DNA of 64,000 bases from Marinibaculum pumilum (lineage in GTDB: Bacteria > Pseudomonadota > Alphaproteobacteria > Ferrovibrionales > Ferrovibrionaceae). The DNA is taken from assembly GCF_042646425.1 (NCBI RefSeq), contig NZ_JBHRTR010000036.1, positions 124,001-188,000 on the forward strand. The letters run 5' to 3'. A program made the translations under genes and the position numbers. The notes beneath the pieces were generated by a model. The model made no database searches, was not told the DNA's origin, and saw nothing but the letters and a program-made list of their open reading frames with translations. Positions 8,998-17,486 of the stretch are shown in pieces; the first letter of the stretch is position 1; each line of letters begins with the position of its first letter.

Positions 8998-9185
8998 CGA
9001 CGACGGTCCTTCGCGACCCGCGCCCTGTCTCGTCCGGCCGGCGGTCGGGTACGGAACCCGCCGCTGCGCTTCGCGTTTTGCGATCCTGGGCATTTCTGGC
9101 ATTGCTGCCTGGAGCGGGCCCATTCCGCACGCCGCGGGGCGCCGCGGCCACCTCCATCGCGCAACCGACACGGTGACGCAACCCG

Positions 9186-10964
9186 ATGACGACTGAACAG
9201 ATCGCCATCTGCCTGCTGCTGGCCGCCACCCTGGCCCTGTTCGCCTGGGGCCGCTGGCGCTACGACGTGGTCGCCCTGACCGCCCTGCTGGCAGCGGTCC
9301 TGCTGGGGCTGGTACCGACCGACAGCGCCTTCTCCGGCTTTGCGCATCCCGCCGTCATCACGGTCGCCGCCGTCCTGGTGCTGGGACGCGCCCTGATGCA
9401 GTCCGGGGTGATCGACTGGCTGGCCGAACGGCTGGTTCCCTCCGCCGGTCCGGCCTGGATCCAGGTCGGCGGCCTCTGCCTGATCGTCAGCGTGCTGTCG
9501 GCCTTCATGAACAATGTCGGCGCCCTCGCCCTGCTGATGCCGGTGGCGATCGCCGCGGCCGGCCGCTCGGAGCGCTCGCCGGCCATCGTCCTCATGCCGA
9601 TGGCCTTCACCAGCATGCTGGGCGGCCTGATCACCCTGATCGGCACGCCGCCGAACATCATCATCTCCAACTACCGGGCGGATGCCCTGGGTGCGCCGTT
9701 CGAGATGTTCTCCTTCGCCCCCGTGGGCGGCGGGCTGGCGATCCTGGGCCTGGTCTTCGTCGCGCTGGTCGGCTGGCGGCTGCTGCCGCGGCGCCACCAT
9801 GCGGGCCGCACCGAGCTCTACGGCATCCAGGAATACATCACCGAGGCCAAGGTGCCGGCGGAGAGCCGTTTCGTCGGCAAGTCGGTGGCGGAGCTGGAGA
9901 AGGAAGTGGAGAGCCAGGAGGCCCGGGTCCTCAGCCTGATCCGCGGCGAGCGGCAGATCCCCGCCTTCGCGCCCTGGGAGCGCATCCAGGGCGACGACAT
10001 CCTGATCCTGCAGGCGGCACCGGACGCCATCGAGGGGATCCTGAAGACCCTGGACCTGGCCCTGATCGACCAGGACAAGGCAGCGCTGGACGAGGCGCTC
10101 GAAGGGCACGGCATGGGCCTGACGGAGGCGGTGGTCATGCCGCGCTCCCTGATCGCCGGCAATACCGCGCTGGAGATCCGCCTGCGCTCCCGCTACGGCA
10201 TCAACCTGCTGGCGGTGGCGCGGGAAGGGCATCCGCATCGCGGGCGGCTGCGCAGCTTCCGTTTCCAGGCCGGCGACGTGCTGCTGCTGCAGGGGCCAGA
10301 GGACCAGATCAACGGCGCCCTCTCCACCCTGGGCTGCCTGCCGCTGGCGCAGCGGGAGCTGCGGATCGGCGTGCCGCGCCGCGCGGCCACCATCCTGGCG
10401 GTGGCGCTGGGCGCCATCGCCATCGCGGCGGTCGACCTGCTGCCGGTCGCGATCGCGCTGACCGCGGCGGTGGTGATCCTGATGCTGCTGCGGGTGATGC
10501 CGCTCAGCCAGGCCTATGACGCCATCGACTGGTCGGTGATCGTGCTGCTGGGCGCCCTGCTGCCGGTGGGCGAGGCGCTGCAATCCACCGGCACCACGGA
10601 CCTGATCGCCGGGCAGCTGCTGTCGCTGTCGGGCGAACTGCCGCCCTGGGTGCTGCTGGCCCTGGTGATGATCGTGACGATGACGATCTCCGACATCGTC
10701 AACAATGCCGCCACCGCGGTGATGATGGCACCGATCGCGGTCGGCATCGCCACCGGGCTGGACGCCAATCCCGACGCCTTCCTGATGGCGGCGGCGGTCG
10801 GCGCCTCCTGCGCTTTCCTGACCCCGATCGGCCACCAGAACAACACCCTGGTGATGGGGCCCGGTGGCTATCGCTTCTGGGACTATTGGCGGATGGGGCT
10901 GCCGGTGGAAATCATCGTGGTCGCCGCCGGCGTGCCCCTGATCCTGCTGTTCTGGCCGCTATAG
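9186..10964 (+). CDS. SLC13/DASS-family permease with two TrkA_C domains
   Basis: 592 aa. An N-terminal block of membrane helices (first at residues 3-20) contains SAFMNNVGALALLMPVAIA and GTPPNIIISNY, the Asn-containing helix-break motifs of the DASS/citrate-transporter superfamily. About residues 205-390 form two TrkA_C regulatory domains (FVGKSVAELEKEVESQ; LIAGNTALEIRLRSRYGI). The C-terminal half repeats the fold with SDIVNNAATAVMMAPIA. Family members carry Na+-coupled di- or tricarboxylates or sulfate; TrkA_C-containing members are often predicted sulfate or anion carriers. The substrate is not determined. The ribosome-binding site is weak. Confidence 0.85.
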   Translation: MTTEQIAICLLLAATLALFAWGRWRYDVVALTALLAAVLLGLVPTDSAFSGFAHPAVITVAAVLVLGRALMQSGVIDWLAERLVPSAGPAWIQVGGLCLIVSVLSAFMNNVGALALLMPVAIAAAGRSERSPAIVLMPMAFTSMLGGLITLIGTPPNIIISNYRADALGAPFEMFSFAPVGGGLAILGLVFVALVGWRLLPRRHHAGRTELYGIQEYITEAKVPAESRFVGKSVAELEKEVESQEARVLSLIRGERQIPAFAPWERIQGDDILILQAAPDAIEGILKTLDLALIDQDKAALDEALEGHGMGLTEAVVMPRSLIAGNTALEIRLRSRYGINLLAVAREGHPHRGRLRSFRFQAGDVLLLQGPEDQINGALSTLGCLPLAQRELRIGVPRRAATILAVALGAIAIAAVDLLPVAIALTAAVVILMLLRVMPLSQAYDAIDWSVIVLLGALLPVGEALQSTGTTDLIAGQLLSLSGELPPWVLLALVMIVTMTISDIVNNAATAVMMAPIAVGIATGLDANPDAFLMAAAVGASCAFLTPIGHQNNTLVMGPGGYRFWDYWRMGLPVEIIVVAAGVPLILLFWPL

Positions 10965-11086
10965 GGCCGGCCCGGCAGGACGCGCCCCCGCAGGCCAAAG
11001 GCAAAGCGCGCGCCGAAGCGCGGAGGCAGATGGCCGCGCCCGCCCGATCGATCGCGACGCCCCGGATTCGCCGCGCAGCAGATGCC

Positions 11087-11133
11087 TTGACGAAAGAAAT
11101 TACATTCGACACACTTTTTACATTCGACTGTAA
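11087..11133 (+). promoter_or_regulatory. Operator-like direct repeat upstream of the TetR gene
   Basis: TTACATTCGAC occurs twice (11100-11110 and 11118-11128), 18 bp apart. The second copy runs into TGTAA, giving a TTACA-N6-TGTAA palindrome (11118-11133). A TTGACG hexamer lies at 11087-11092. The location, 18 bp before the TetR start in an A+T-rich island, suits an autoregulatory operator. The exact -10 is not clear. Confidence 0.45.
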
Positions 11134-11150
11134 GTTTCAGGCCGGGAAAA

Positions 11151-11789
11151 ATGGACAGGGCCGACATGCCTCCGAGCGGCGGTCGACGCGCGCGCAAAAA
11201 GCAGATGCAGCGTGCCGAGATCTTGCGAGCGGCGGTCGTCCTGCTGCGCGAGGACAGCTTCGAGCGGACCAGAATGGAAGACGTTGCCGAGAAAGCCGAC
11301 GTCTCCCTCAAGACTGTCTACAACTACTTCCCTTCGAAGAACGCCATCCTGCTGGAGATTCTTTCCGCTGATCGCGCGCGCCTTTCGCAGGCCTATGAGG
11401 CCGTCGCAGAGAATCCGCCAGATGATCTTGCCGAGGCACTTGCGCAGCTCATGCACGCGGACATTGGCGACGTGACAACGCCGCAGGAGAAGACGCTGTG
11501 GCTGGATATGCTCGCCGCGGAGTTCCGAGCGAACAGCGAAGCGCCGGACGAAGTCGACCGAAACAGAGAAATCTTCAGATCGTTCACGCGTCGGATTCTG
11601 AGGCAGTTCCGCGCACGCGGAATCTTGAGCGGGGACGTGGACGAGGCGGTAGCGGCAGACATGGTCTACGCGCTCCTGATGTACGACTTCCGCAACTACT
11701 GCGCTCGCCCAGATCTGACCCCCGATGATTTTCTCCAGCGCGCGCGCCAGCAAACCCGATTGCTCGTCGCGGGATGGACCGTCTGCTGA
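11151..11789 (+). CDS. TetR-family transcriptional regulator
   Basis: 212 aa. The N-terminal helix-turn-helix is typical: AEILRAAVVLLREDSFERTRMEDVAEKADVSLKTVYNYFPSKNAIL (in two adjoining parts, residues 22-66). The C-terminal ligand domain is not similar to a known group by eye. It is the first gene of a rightward cluster (HyuA, HyuB, FAD oxidase), so it probably controls that cluster and senses its substrate. Start 11151 has a weak site; ATG 11166 is an alternative. Base composition seems lower in G+C than neighbouring genes. Confidence 0.85.
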   Translation: MDRADMPPSGGRRARKKQMQRAEILRAAVVLLREDSFERTRMEDVAEKADVSLKTVYNYFPSKNAILLEILSADRARLSQAYEAVAENPPDDLAEALAQLMHADIGDVTTPQEKTLWLDMLAAEFRANSEAPDEVDRNREIFRSFTRRILRQFRARGILSGDVDEAVAADMVYALLMYDFRNYCARPDLTPDDFLQRARQQTRLLVAGWTVC

Positions 11790-11854
11790 GCTGCAGGGAG
11801 GGCACCCCGCCTGCACTTGGGGCGGGGCGAAACAGGAAGGCCGGGTCTAGCAAG

Positions 11855-13879
11855 ATGATCAAGATGGCTGTCGAGGTCGGCGGGACGTTCACCGACCTGA
11901 TCTGGATCGAGGACGGACAGGTGAGGAGCCGGAAGGTCCCCTCAACGCCCGAGGACCCCTCGGAGGGCGTGATTTCCGGCCTGCAGGCGGCACTGGGCCA
12001 GGATCTCTCGAGGATGTCCGAGCTCTGCCACGGTTCGACGGTGGCCACGAACGCGATCATCGAACGGCGCGGGTGCCGGGCGGCTCTGGTGACGACGCGC
12101 GGCTTCAGGGACGTGCTGGAACTGCAGCGTCAGCTTCGTGCCAATGTCTATGCGATCGCCTGCGGGAAGCCGGAGCCACTGGTCCCCCTGCGCCGCTCGA
12201 TCGAGGCGCCGGAGCGTCTGGATGCGCATGGCGCGGTCATCGAGCCGCTGGACGAAACGTCCCTGATCGCGGCGGTCGACGACCTTGTGGCGCGCGAGGC
12301 GCCCGAGGCCCTCGCCGTCTGCCTGCTCCACTCCTATCTCGATCCGCAGCACGAACTCAGGATCCGTGCGCTTCTGGCCGAGCGCCACCCGGACCTCCCG
12401 GTCATCCTGTCATCGGACGTGCTGCCAACTTTCCGGGAATATGAGCGCGCCTCCACGACAGCGATGGCCGCCTATCTGGCACCGCTGGTTGGCCGGTATA
12501 TCGGCCGCCTGGAGCGCCACATGGCGGAGCACGCCCCGCAGAGCGATCTCTTCGTCATGCAGTCCTCCGGCGGTGTCCTGCCGGGAGGGGGCGCCCTCGA
12601 CCGTGGCGTCCACATGCTCAACTCCGGTCCTGCGGCGGGCGTGATCGGCGCCGTTCGGGTGGCGGCGATCGTCGGCGATGCCGATGTGATCACGCTCGAC
12701 ATCGGCGGAACCAGTTCGGACATCGCGCTGATCCGCAGCGGTACGGCTGGCGTCACGGCCGAAACCGAGGTCAATGGCCTGCCGGTGGGCCTGCCGAGTA
12801 CCGATATCGCCAATATCGGCGCCGGCGGCGGAAGCCTCGGCCATATCGATCGCGGTGGCATGTTGCGGGTCGGGCCGCGCTCGGCCGGTGCCCGGCCCGG
12901 GCCCGCCTGCTACGGCCATGGCGGAACCGATCCGGCGATCACCGACGCGCTCGTGCAACTCGGCTGGATCCGGCCGGACCGGTTCCTTGGCGGCAAGATG
13001 GCGCTGCATCCCGACCGGGCCGCCGAGGCCCTGGGGAAGCTCGGGGCGTCCGCTTCGGACGCGGCGCAGGCCATGGTCGACATCGCGATTGCCCATATCG
13101 GGCAGGGCATCCGGCTCGTTTCAGTCCAGCGCGGCCACGATGCGAAAAGCTTCGCGCTCTACGGCTATGGCGGCATGGGACCGATGATGAGCGCGCTCGC
13201 CGCAGAAGATCTCAAGATCAAGCGCGTGGTCATTCCGCCGCATCCCGGGCTGTTCTCCGCGCTCGGCCTGCTCGTGTCGGACCTGAAGCGCATCTACCGC
13301 GAAACCAACCTCATGAAGGTGGACGCGGATGCGCCCGCGCGCGTGGCGGCGTCCTTCGAGCGGATGCGGGAACGTGCCGTCGAAGAATTCACACGGCTCG
13401 GCCGCCATCGTGACGAGCTGGTCTTCGATCATGCCCTTGAGATGCGCTATTCGGGACAAGGATTCGAACTTCTGACCGAGATCGACCTCGACAGGCTTCC
13501 TGCGCAGGGTCACGACTATCTTGAGCGTCTTTTCCACGACACGCACATCGCGCGCTACGGCTCGGCGTCACGCGAGCCCGTGGAGATCGTCACATTGCGA
13601 CTCGTCGCGCAGATACCCGCCGATGGCCACACCTTGCGAGAGCTGACCCGCGGCCCCCTGGGCGTTGCCGCGCCAGAGCTCGAGGAGGCGGCGGTGACCT
13701 TCCGCGGCACCCGAATGCAGTGCCGCTTCGCCTGGCGCGATTCGTTGCCGAAGGGCCATGTTCTGCGCGGGCCGGCGATTGTCGAGGAACCCACCGCCAC
13801 CACGCTGGTCCCGCCGGGATGGCAGGCGGCCGTACACGAGACAGGATCCCTGATCCTCGAGAAGGAGGTCCGGGCATGA
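11855..13879 (+). CDS. hyuA: Hydantoinase A / 5-oxoprolinase-type subunit (first operon)
   Basis: 674 aa. The N-terminal ASKHA nucleotide-binding loop is VEVGGTFTDLIW, the second phosphate motif is LDIGGTSSDIAL, and the diagnostic GAGGGSLGHIDRGGM and RPGPACYGHGGTDP follow. The family hydrolyses cyclic amides (hydantoins, 5-oxoproline) or carboxylates ketones with ATP, working with a B subunit. Start ATG 11855 gives the normal N-terminus; the open frame upstream adds 27 unrelated residues. Its stop overlaps the hyuB start (ATGA), implying translational coupling. An amine oxidase downstream suggests the pathway handles an N-methyl or cyclic amino compound; the true substrate is unknown. Confidence 0.85.
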   Translation: MIKMAVEVGGTFTDLIWIEDGQVRSRKVPSTPEDPSEGVISGLQAALGQDLSRMSELCHGSTVATNAIIERRGCRAALVTTRGFRDVLELQRQLRANVYAIACGKPEPLVPLRRSIEAPERLDAHGAVIEPLDETSLIAAVDDLVAREAPEALAVCLLHSYLDPQHELRIRALLAERHPDLPVILSSDVLPTFREYERASTTAMAAYLAPLVGRYIGRLERHMAEHAPQSDLFVMQSSGGVLPGGGALDRGVHMLNSGPAAGVIGAVRVAAIVGDADVITLDIGGTSSDIALIRSGTAGVTAETEVNGLPVGLPSTDIANIGAGGGSLGHIDRGGMLRVGPRSAGARPGPACYGHGGTDPAITDALVQLGWIRPDRFLGGKMALHPDRAAEALGKLGASASDAAQAMVDIAIAHIGQGIRLVSVQRGHDAKSFALYGYGGMGPMMSALAAEDLKIKRVVIPPHPGLFSALGLLVSDLKRIYRETNLMKVDADAPARVAASFERMRERAVEEFTRLGRHRDELVFDHALEMRYSGQGFELLTEIDLDRLPAQGHDYLERLFHDTHIARYGSASREPVEIVTLRLVAQIPADGHTLRELTRGPLGVAAPELEEAAVTFRGTRMQCRFAWRDSLPKGHVLRGPAIVEEPTATTLVPPGWQAAVHETGSLILEKEVRA

Positions 13880-15522
13880 GCACGCCGAGCACAAGCGAGC
13901 AGGCCCTGTTCAGCATTATCGGCAATGGACTGCACGGCATAGCGCAGGAGATGGGGGAGAAGCTTGTCCGCTCGGCCTACTCCACCATCATCCGGGAAGC
14001 CAGGGACTGCTCGACCTCGCTTCTGGACCGCAACGGACGGATTCTGGCGCAGGCGCAGTTCTGCCCGATCCACATGAACTCGTTCGGAAAGGTGTTCGAG
14101 GCCTTCGCCAGGCGCTACGACCTGTCGACGATCCGCCCCGGCGAAGGCCTGATCACGAACGATCCCTACAGTGGCGGTCAGCACCTGAACGATTTCGTGC
14201 TCTTCACGCCGATCTTCTACAAGGACGGCCTGGTCGCCTTCAGCGCGTCGATCGGGCATCACATCGATGTCGGCGGCGGTGCTGCGGGCCCGAATGCGGG
14301 CGCATCCGACGTCTTCTCCGAAGGGTTGCGGATTCCGCTGTCGCGCTTCGAAATCGCGCGCGATCTGGGGGACGGCCTGCTGGAGCAGTTCATCCGCCTC
14401 AACGTGCGGGCGCCCGACCAGGTGATGGGCGATGTCTATGCGCAACTGGCCGCCAACCGGACGGGCCAGCAGCGCTTCGCCGAGATGCTCGACCAGTTCG
14501 GCGAAGAGATCGTGCTCCGCGCTGGGGCGGAGCTGCAGGACTATTCGGAGCGACTGGCGCGGGATGGCATAGGCGCCATGCCCGATGGCGTCTACGAGGC
14601 GGAGGACTTCGTGGACGACAATGGCTTCAGCGACGATCCGCTGCGCGTCGCCGTGCGGATCACGATCAGCGGCGATTCCGTCGAGATCGATTTCGAGGGA
14701 AGCTCGCCGCAGTCGAAGGGAATCATCAACTCTCCGCTCGCCTCGACGATCTCGGCGGTCTACGGCGCGTTCGCCGTTCTGCTCGGCGGCGGACAGATTC
14801 CGGTGAATGACGGACTGTATCGGCCGATCGCGCGCATCGACGTGCCCCATGGCTCGTTCCTCAACCCGAGCCAGCCGGTTGCGGTGCGCGCCCGCAACAC
14901 CCCCTGTCACCGCATCTACAATGCCATCATGCGCGCCATGTCGGACATCGCGCCGCATCGGGTGCTTGCCGCGGGCCATGACACGACGAACGCCATCGGT
15001 ATGGGCCATATGGGCCCGGACCGCTACCGCGTCTACATGGAGGTGGTCGGCGGTGGCTGGGGCGCGTCTTCCGGCGCCGATGGGGCCGATGTCGTCGACG
15101 GATTTGTCGGCAACTGCTCGAACGTTCCGGTCGAGAGCCTGGAGATAGACTATCCCTTCATGCGCATCGAGGAATATGCCCTGCGGCGCGGCTCGGCAGG
15201 AGCGGGAGCCTATCGGGGCGGTATGGGCGTGCGGCGCGTCTACCAGATTCTCGACGAGGACGTGACCTTCAACTGCTATTCCGACCGCTTCAAGCGCCGC
15301 CCCTGGGGCCTGCATGGCGGCGCGCCGGGCGCACCCTCACGGTTCTTCGTGGAGCGTGACGGAACCTGCATCGACCTGCCCTCCAAGGGCAATGTCGCCC
15401 TTCGCCGCGGCGACCGACTGGTGATCGAGACCGCCGGCGGCGGCGGCTTCGGCGATCCGGCACGGCGCGATCGGGACCTGCGCTCGAAGGACGAGGCGGA
15501 GGGGGTGCTCGCTCCTGCCTGA
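13876..15522 (+). CDS. hyuB: Hydantoinase B / 5-oxoprolinase-type subunit (first operon)
   Basis: 548 aa. It opens with the family signature region (ISIIGNGLHG-like start, RSAYSTIIREARDCSTSLLD) and has NDPYSGGQHLNDFVLFTP and IGHHIDVGGG, then GGGWGASSGADGADVVD and the Gly-rich C-terminal ETAGGGGFGDPARRD. It would form the catalytic complex with HyuA. A near-perfect site GAAGGAGGT lies inside the end of hyuA, with a 4-bp overlap. It is a distant paralog of the B subunit at 17483-19183. Confidence 0.86.
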   Translation: MSTPSTSEQALFSIIGNGLHGIAQEMGEKLVRSAYSTIIREARDCSTSLLDRNGRILAQAQFCPIHMNSFGKVFEAFARRYDLSTIRPGEGLITNDPYSGGQHLNDFVLFTPIFYKDGLVAFSASIGHHIDVGGGAAGPNAGASDVFSEGLRIPLSRFEIARDLGDGLLEQFIRLNVRAPDQVMGDVYAQLAANRTGQQRFAEMLDQFGEEIVLRAGAELQDYSERLARDGIGAMPDGVYEAEDFVDDNGFSDDPLRVAVRITISGDSVEIDFEGSSPQSKGIINSPLASTISAVYGAFAVLLGGGQIPVNDGLYRPIARIDVPHGSFLNPSQPVAVRARNTPCHRIYNAIMRAMSDIAPHRVLAAGHDTTNAIGMGHMGPDRYRVYMEVVGGGWGASSGADGADVVDGFVGNCSNVPVESLEIDYPFMRIEEYALRRGSAGAGAYRGGMGVRRVYQILDEDVTFNCYSDRFKRRPWGLHGGAPGAPSRFFVERDGTCIDLPSKGNVALRRGDRLVIETAGGGGFGDPARRDRDLRSKDEAEGVLAPA

Positions 15523-15558
15523 ACGTTCCGGCGACTTCCGTCGCAGGGAGGCCGCAAC

Positions 15559-16947
15559 ATGGTTTGCGATACCCGGTTCTCCGGTGCCGTCCGCGCGCCG
15601 TTCTGGCTGGACACCGTTCCAGAGACCGACGCCGCACCGCCACTGACCGACGATATCGCCTGCGATCTCGCCATCATCGGTGGCGGGTTCACGGGCCTAT
15701 GGACGGCACTGAAGGCGCGGGAGCGTTCGCCGGATGCGACGATTGCCGTATTGGAGGCCATGCGTTGCGGTGCGGCCGCCAGCGGCCGGAACGGCGGATT
15801 CTGTGCGCCGAGCATTTCCCACGGTGTCTCCAACGCCCTGGCGCGCTGGCCAAGGGAGGCGGAAATTCTGGTTCGCCTCGGGCGAGAGAATCTCGACGGG
15901 TTGCAGGAGGATCTCGCCAGGTACGGGATCGACTGCGACTTCGAGCGCGAGGGCAAGCTCAACCTGGCGGCCACGCCCTGGCAGGCTGAAGGGCTCAAAG
16001 CAATGCAGGCAGCCTACGCGCGCTTCGGCATCGGGAGCAGTTACCTTGAAGGCGATACTCTGGACGAAAAGCTCAGGAGCCCGAAATATCTCGCGGGACT
16101 CTATGAACCCGACTATGCACTGGTGAACCCCGGGAAGCTGGTCGCAGGACTGCGAGAGGCCTGTCTCGGTCGCGGAATCGCCCTCTATGAGGATACGCCC
16201 GTCTCGTCACTTGACGGTACCTCGTCGGGCGTGCGGCTGACCACGCCGCAAGCCGTGCTGTCCGCCAGGCAGGCTGTGATGGCGACAAATGCGGCGGTTC
16301 CGCTGCTCAAGCGTTTTCGCATGTCGATCATCCCTGTCTTCGACTATACGCTGGTGACCGAACCGCTTTCCGACGAACAGTCTGCGGCCCTGGGCTGGCG
16401 CGGCCGCTATGGCATCGCCGACAGCGGCAACCAGTTTCACTATTGCCGCAAGACGGCCGACAACCGCATCCTCTGGGGTGGCTTCGACGCGATCTACCAT
16501 TACGGCAGCGGTCGGGATCGGGCGTTCCTGCACCGCCCCGAAAGCTATGCGCGGCTAGGGGCGCATTTCGCCGAAGCGTTCCCAGCGCTTTCGGAGATTT
16601 CCTTTACGCATGCCTGGGGCGGGATCATCGATACCTCCGCACGGACCACGTTCTTTGCCGGCACCGCGCTCAAGGGGCGCCTCGCCTATGCGCTCGGCTT
16701 CACCGGGCAGGGCGTCTCTGCCTCGCGCTTTGCTGCGCTCGCGATGCTGGACATGCTCGAAGGCAGGCGCACCGAACGCACCGGCCTGCGCATGCTGCGG
16801 CGCCGGGCGGTGCCTTTTCCGCCCGAGCCCCTGCGCTCCCTGGCGGTCCGACAGGTTCAGCGGGATCTGGCGCAGGAAGACCGCACCGGAGCCCGTTCTC
16901 TCCTGCTTCGGACACTCGACCGTCTCGGGATCGGCTTTGCGTCGTGA
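15559..16947 (+). CDS. FAD-dependent amine/amino-acid oxidase (DAO superfamily, PuuB-like)
   Basis: 462 aa. The FAD dinucleotide motif DLAIIGGGFTGLWTAL (residues 35-50) is followed by AASGRNGGFCAPSI, the flavin-contact region of PuuB-type oxidases. C-terminal SFTHAWGGIIDTSART and YALGFTGQGVSASRFAA are also typical. Members oxidise secondary amines such as gamma-glutamylputrescine, sarcosine-like or N-alkyl amino acids. The site GGGAGG lies seven bases before ATG 15559, and hyuB ends 36 bp upstream. Together with HyuAB this suggests ring opening of a cyclic amide followed by oxidation of the amine. Confidence 0.85.
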   Translation: MVCDTRFSGAVRAPFWLDTVPETDAAPPLTDDIACDLAIIGGGFTGLWTALKARERSPDATIAVLEAMRCGAAASGRNGGFCAPSISHGVSNALARWPREAEILVRLGRENLDGLQEDLARYGIDCDFEREGKLNLAATPWQAEGLKAMQAAYARFGIGSSYLEGDTLDEKLRSPKYLAGLYEPDYALVNPGKLVAGLREACLGRGIALYEDTPVSSLDGTSSGVRLTTPQAVLSARQAVMATNAAVPLLKRFRMSIIPVFDYTLVTEPLSDEQSAALGWRGRYGIADSGNQFHYCRKTADNRILWGGFDAIYHYGSGRDRAFLHRPESYARLGAHFAEAFPALSEISFTHAWGGIIDTSARTTFFAGTALKGRLAYALGFTGQGVSASRFAALAMLDMLEGRRTERTGLRMLRRRAVPFPPEPLRSLAVRQVQRDLAQEDRTGARSLLLRTLDRLGIGFAS

Positions 16948-17059
16948 CGGTGGGTCAGGGGGGCTTGCATGACGGATAGCCCCCGCAGTCCTGCCGGTGT
17001 CATTACCTTCGAGGCTAGAACGTTCCCGACCTGGGTGGAAGCGATGACGCGACCACGAT

Positions 17060-17155
17060 CGTCATCCCGGCCTTGAGCCGGGATCCATTCCGCCAGTCTT
17101 GCGGCTTCTGAGCGGCTGGCGGAATGGGTTCTCGGGTCAAGCCCGAGAACGACGG
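17060..17155. repeat. Composite intergenic palindromic element
   Basis: Two hairpins, 17064-17084 (8-bp arms, CTTGA loop) and 17128-17150 (9-bp arms, TCAAG loop), are nested with a 12-bp outer inverted repeat at 17085-17096 / 17116-17127. The ends carry GTCAT and a near GAC. Elements beginning CATCCCGGC-CTTGA-GCCGGGAT are dispersed in many alphaproteobacterial genomes. It sits between two convergent operons, where the RNA hairpins could end transcription from both sides. The rest of 16948-17300 shows nothing else coding. Confidence 0.7.
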
Positions 17156-17300
17156 ATTTTCCAGCAAACCCGGGAATGCGCTAACGCCACCGCATCGGCC
17201 GGGGTCCCATGGGCCGCAGCCTTCCGGCGAGGCATTCAATTGCCCGCCATCCCGGCATTGAAGGAGAAGCGCCCCAGCACGCGACAGTTGGCGCCGCAGG

Positions 17301-17486
17301 CTATTCCGCCGCGTCCGGAAACCGCTTCAGGGTCTCCGTCCGGTACCAGTCCACGCACCAGTCGGAGCAGAACTTCTTGCCCTTCACCGCGTCGGTGATG
17401 CAGGGCTCGCCGTCATGCAGCAGGATACCGCAATTGTCGCATTTCAGGTACTGCTCGACATAGAGCTTGTTGGCCGAGAACTTCAT
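17301..17486 (-). CDS. 61-aa zinc-ribbon protein of the hydantoinase operon
   Basis: Four metal-ligand cysteines stand as LKCDNCG (Cys16, Cys19) and FCSDWCVDW (Cys40, Cys44), with Cys29 between them, so a single zinc site is likely. Its ATG overlaps the HyuB stop (ATGA), so it is translationally coupled and made in step with HyuAB. Ketone carboxylases of this superfamily have a small zinc-containing third subunit. This protein is much shorter and I cannot show homology, but the position suggests a third subunit or assembly factor. Confidence 0.72.
   Translation of the reverse strand: MKFSANKLYVEQYLKCDNCGILLHDGEPCITDAVKGKKFCSDWCVDWYRTETLKRFPDAAE

Noticed and set aside
8952..10835. A 627-codon minus-strand frame opposite the SLC13 transporter
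   Set aside because: His/Gln/Arg-rich shadow of a gene with clear membrane helices and motifs.
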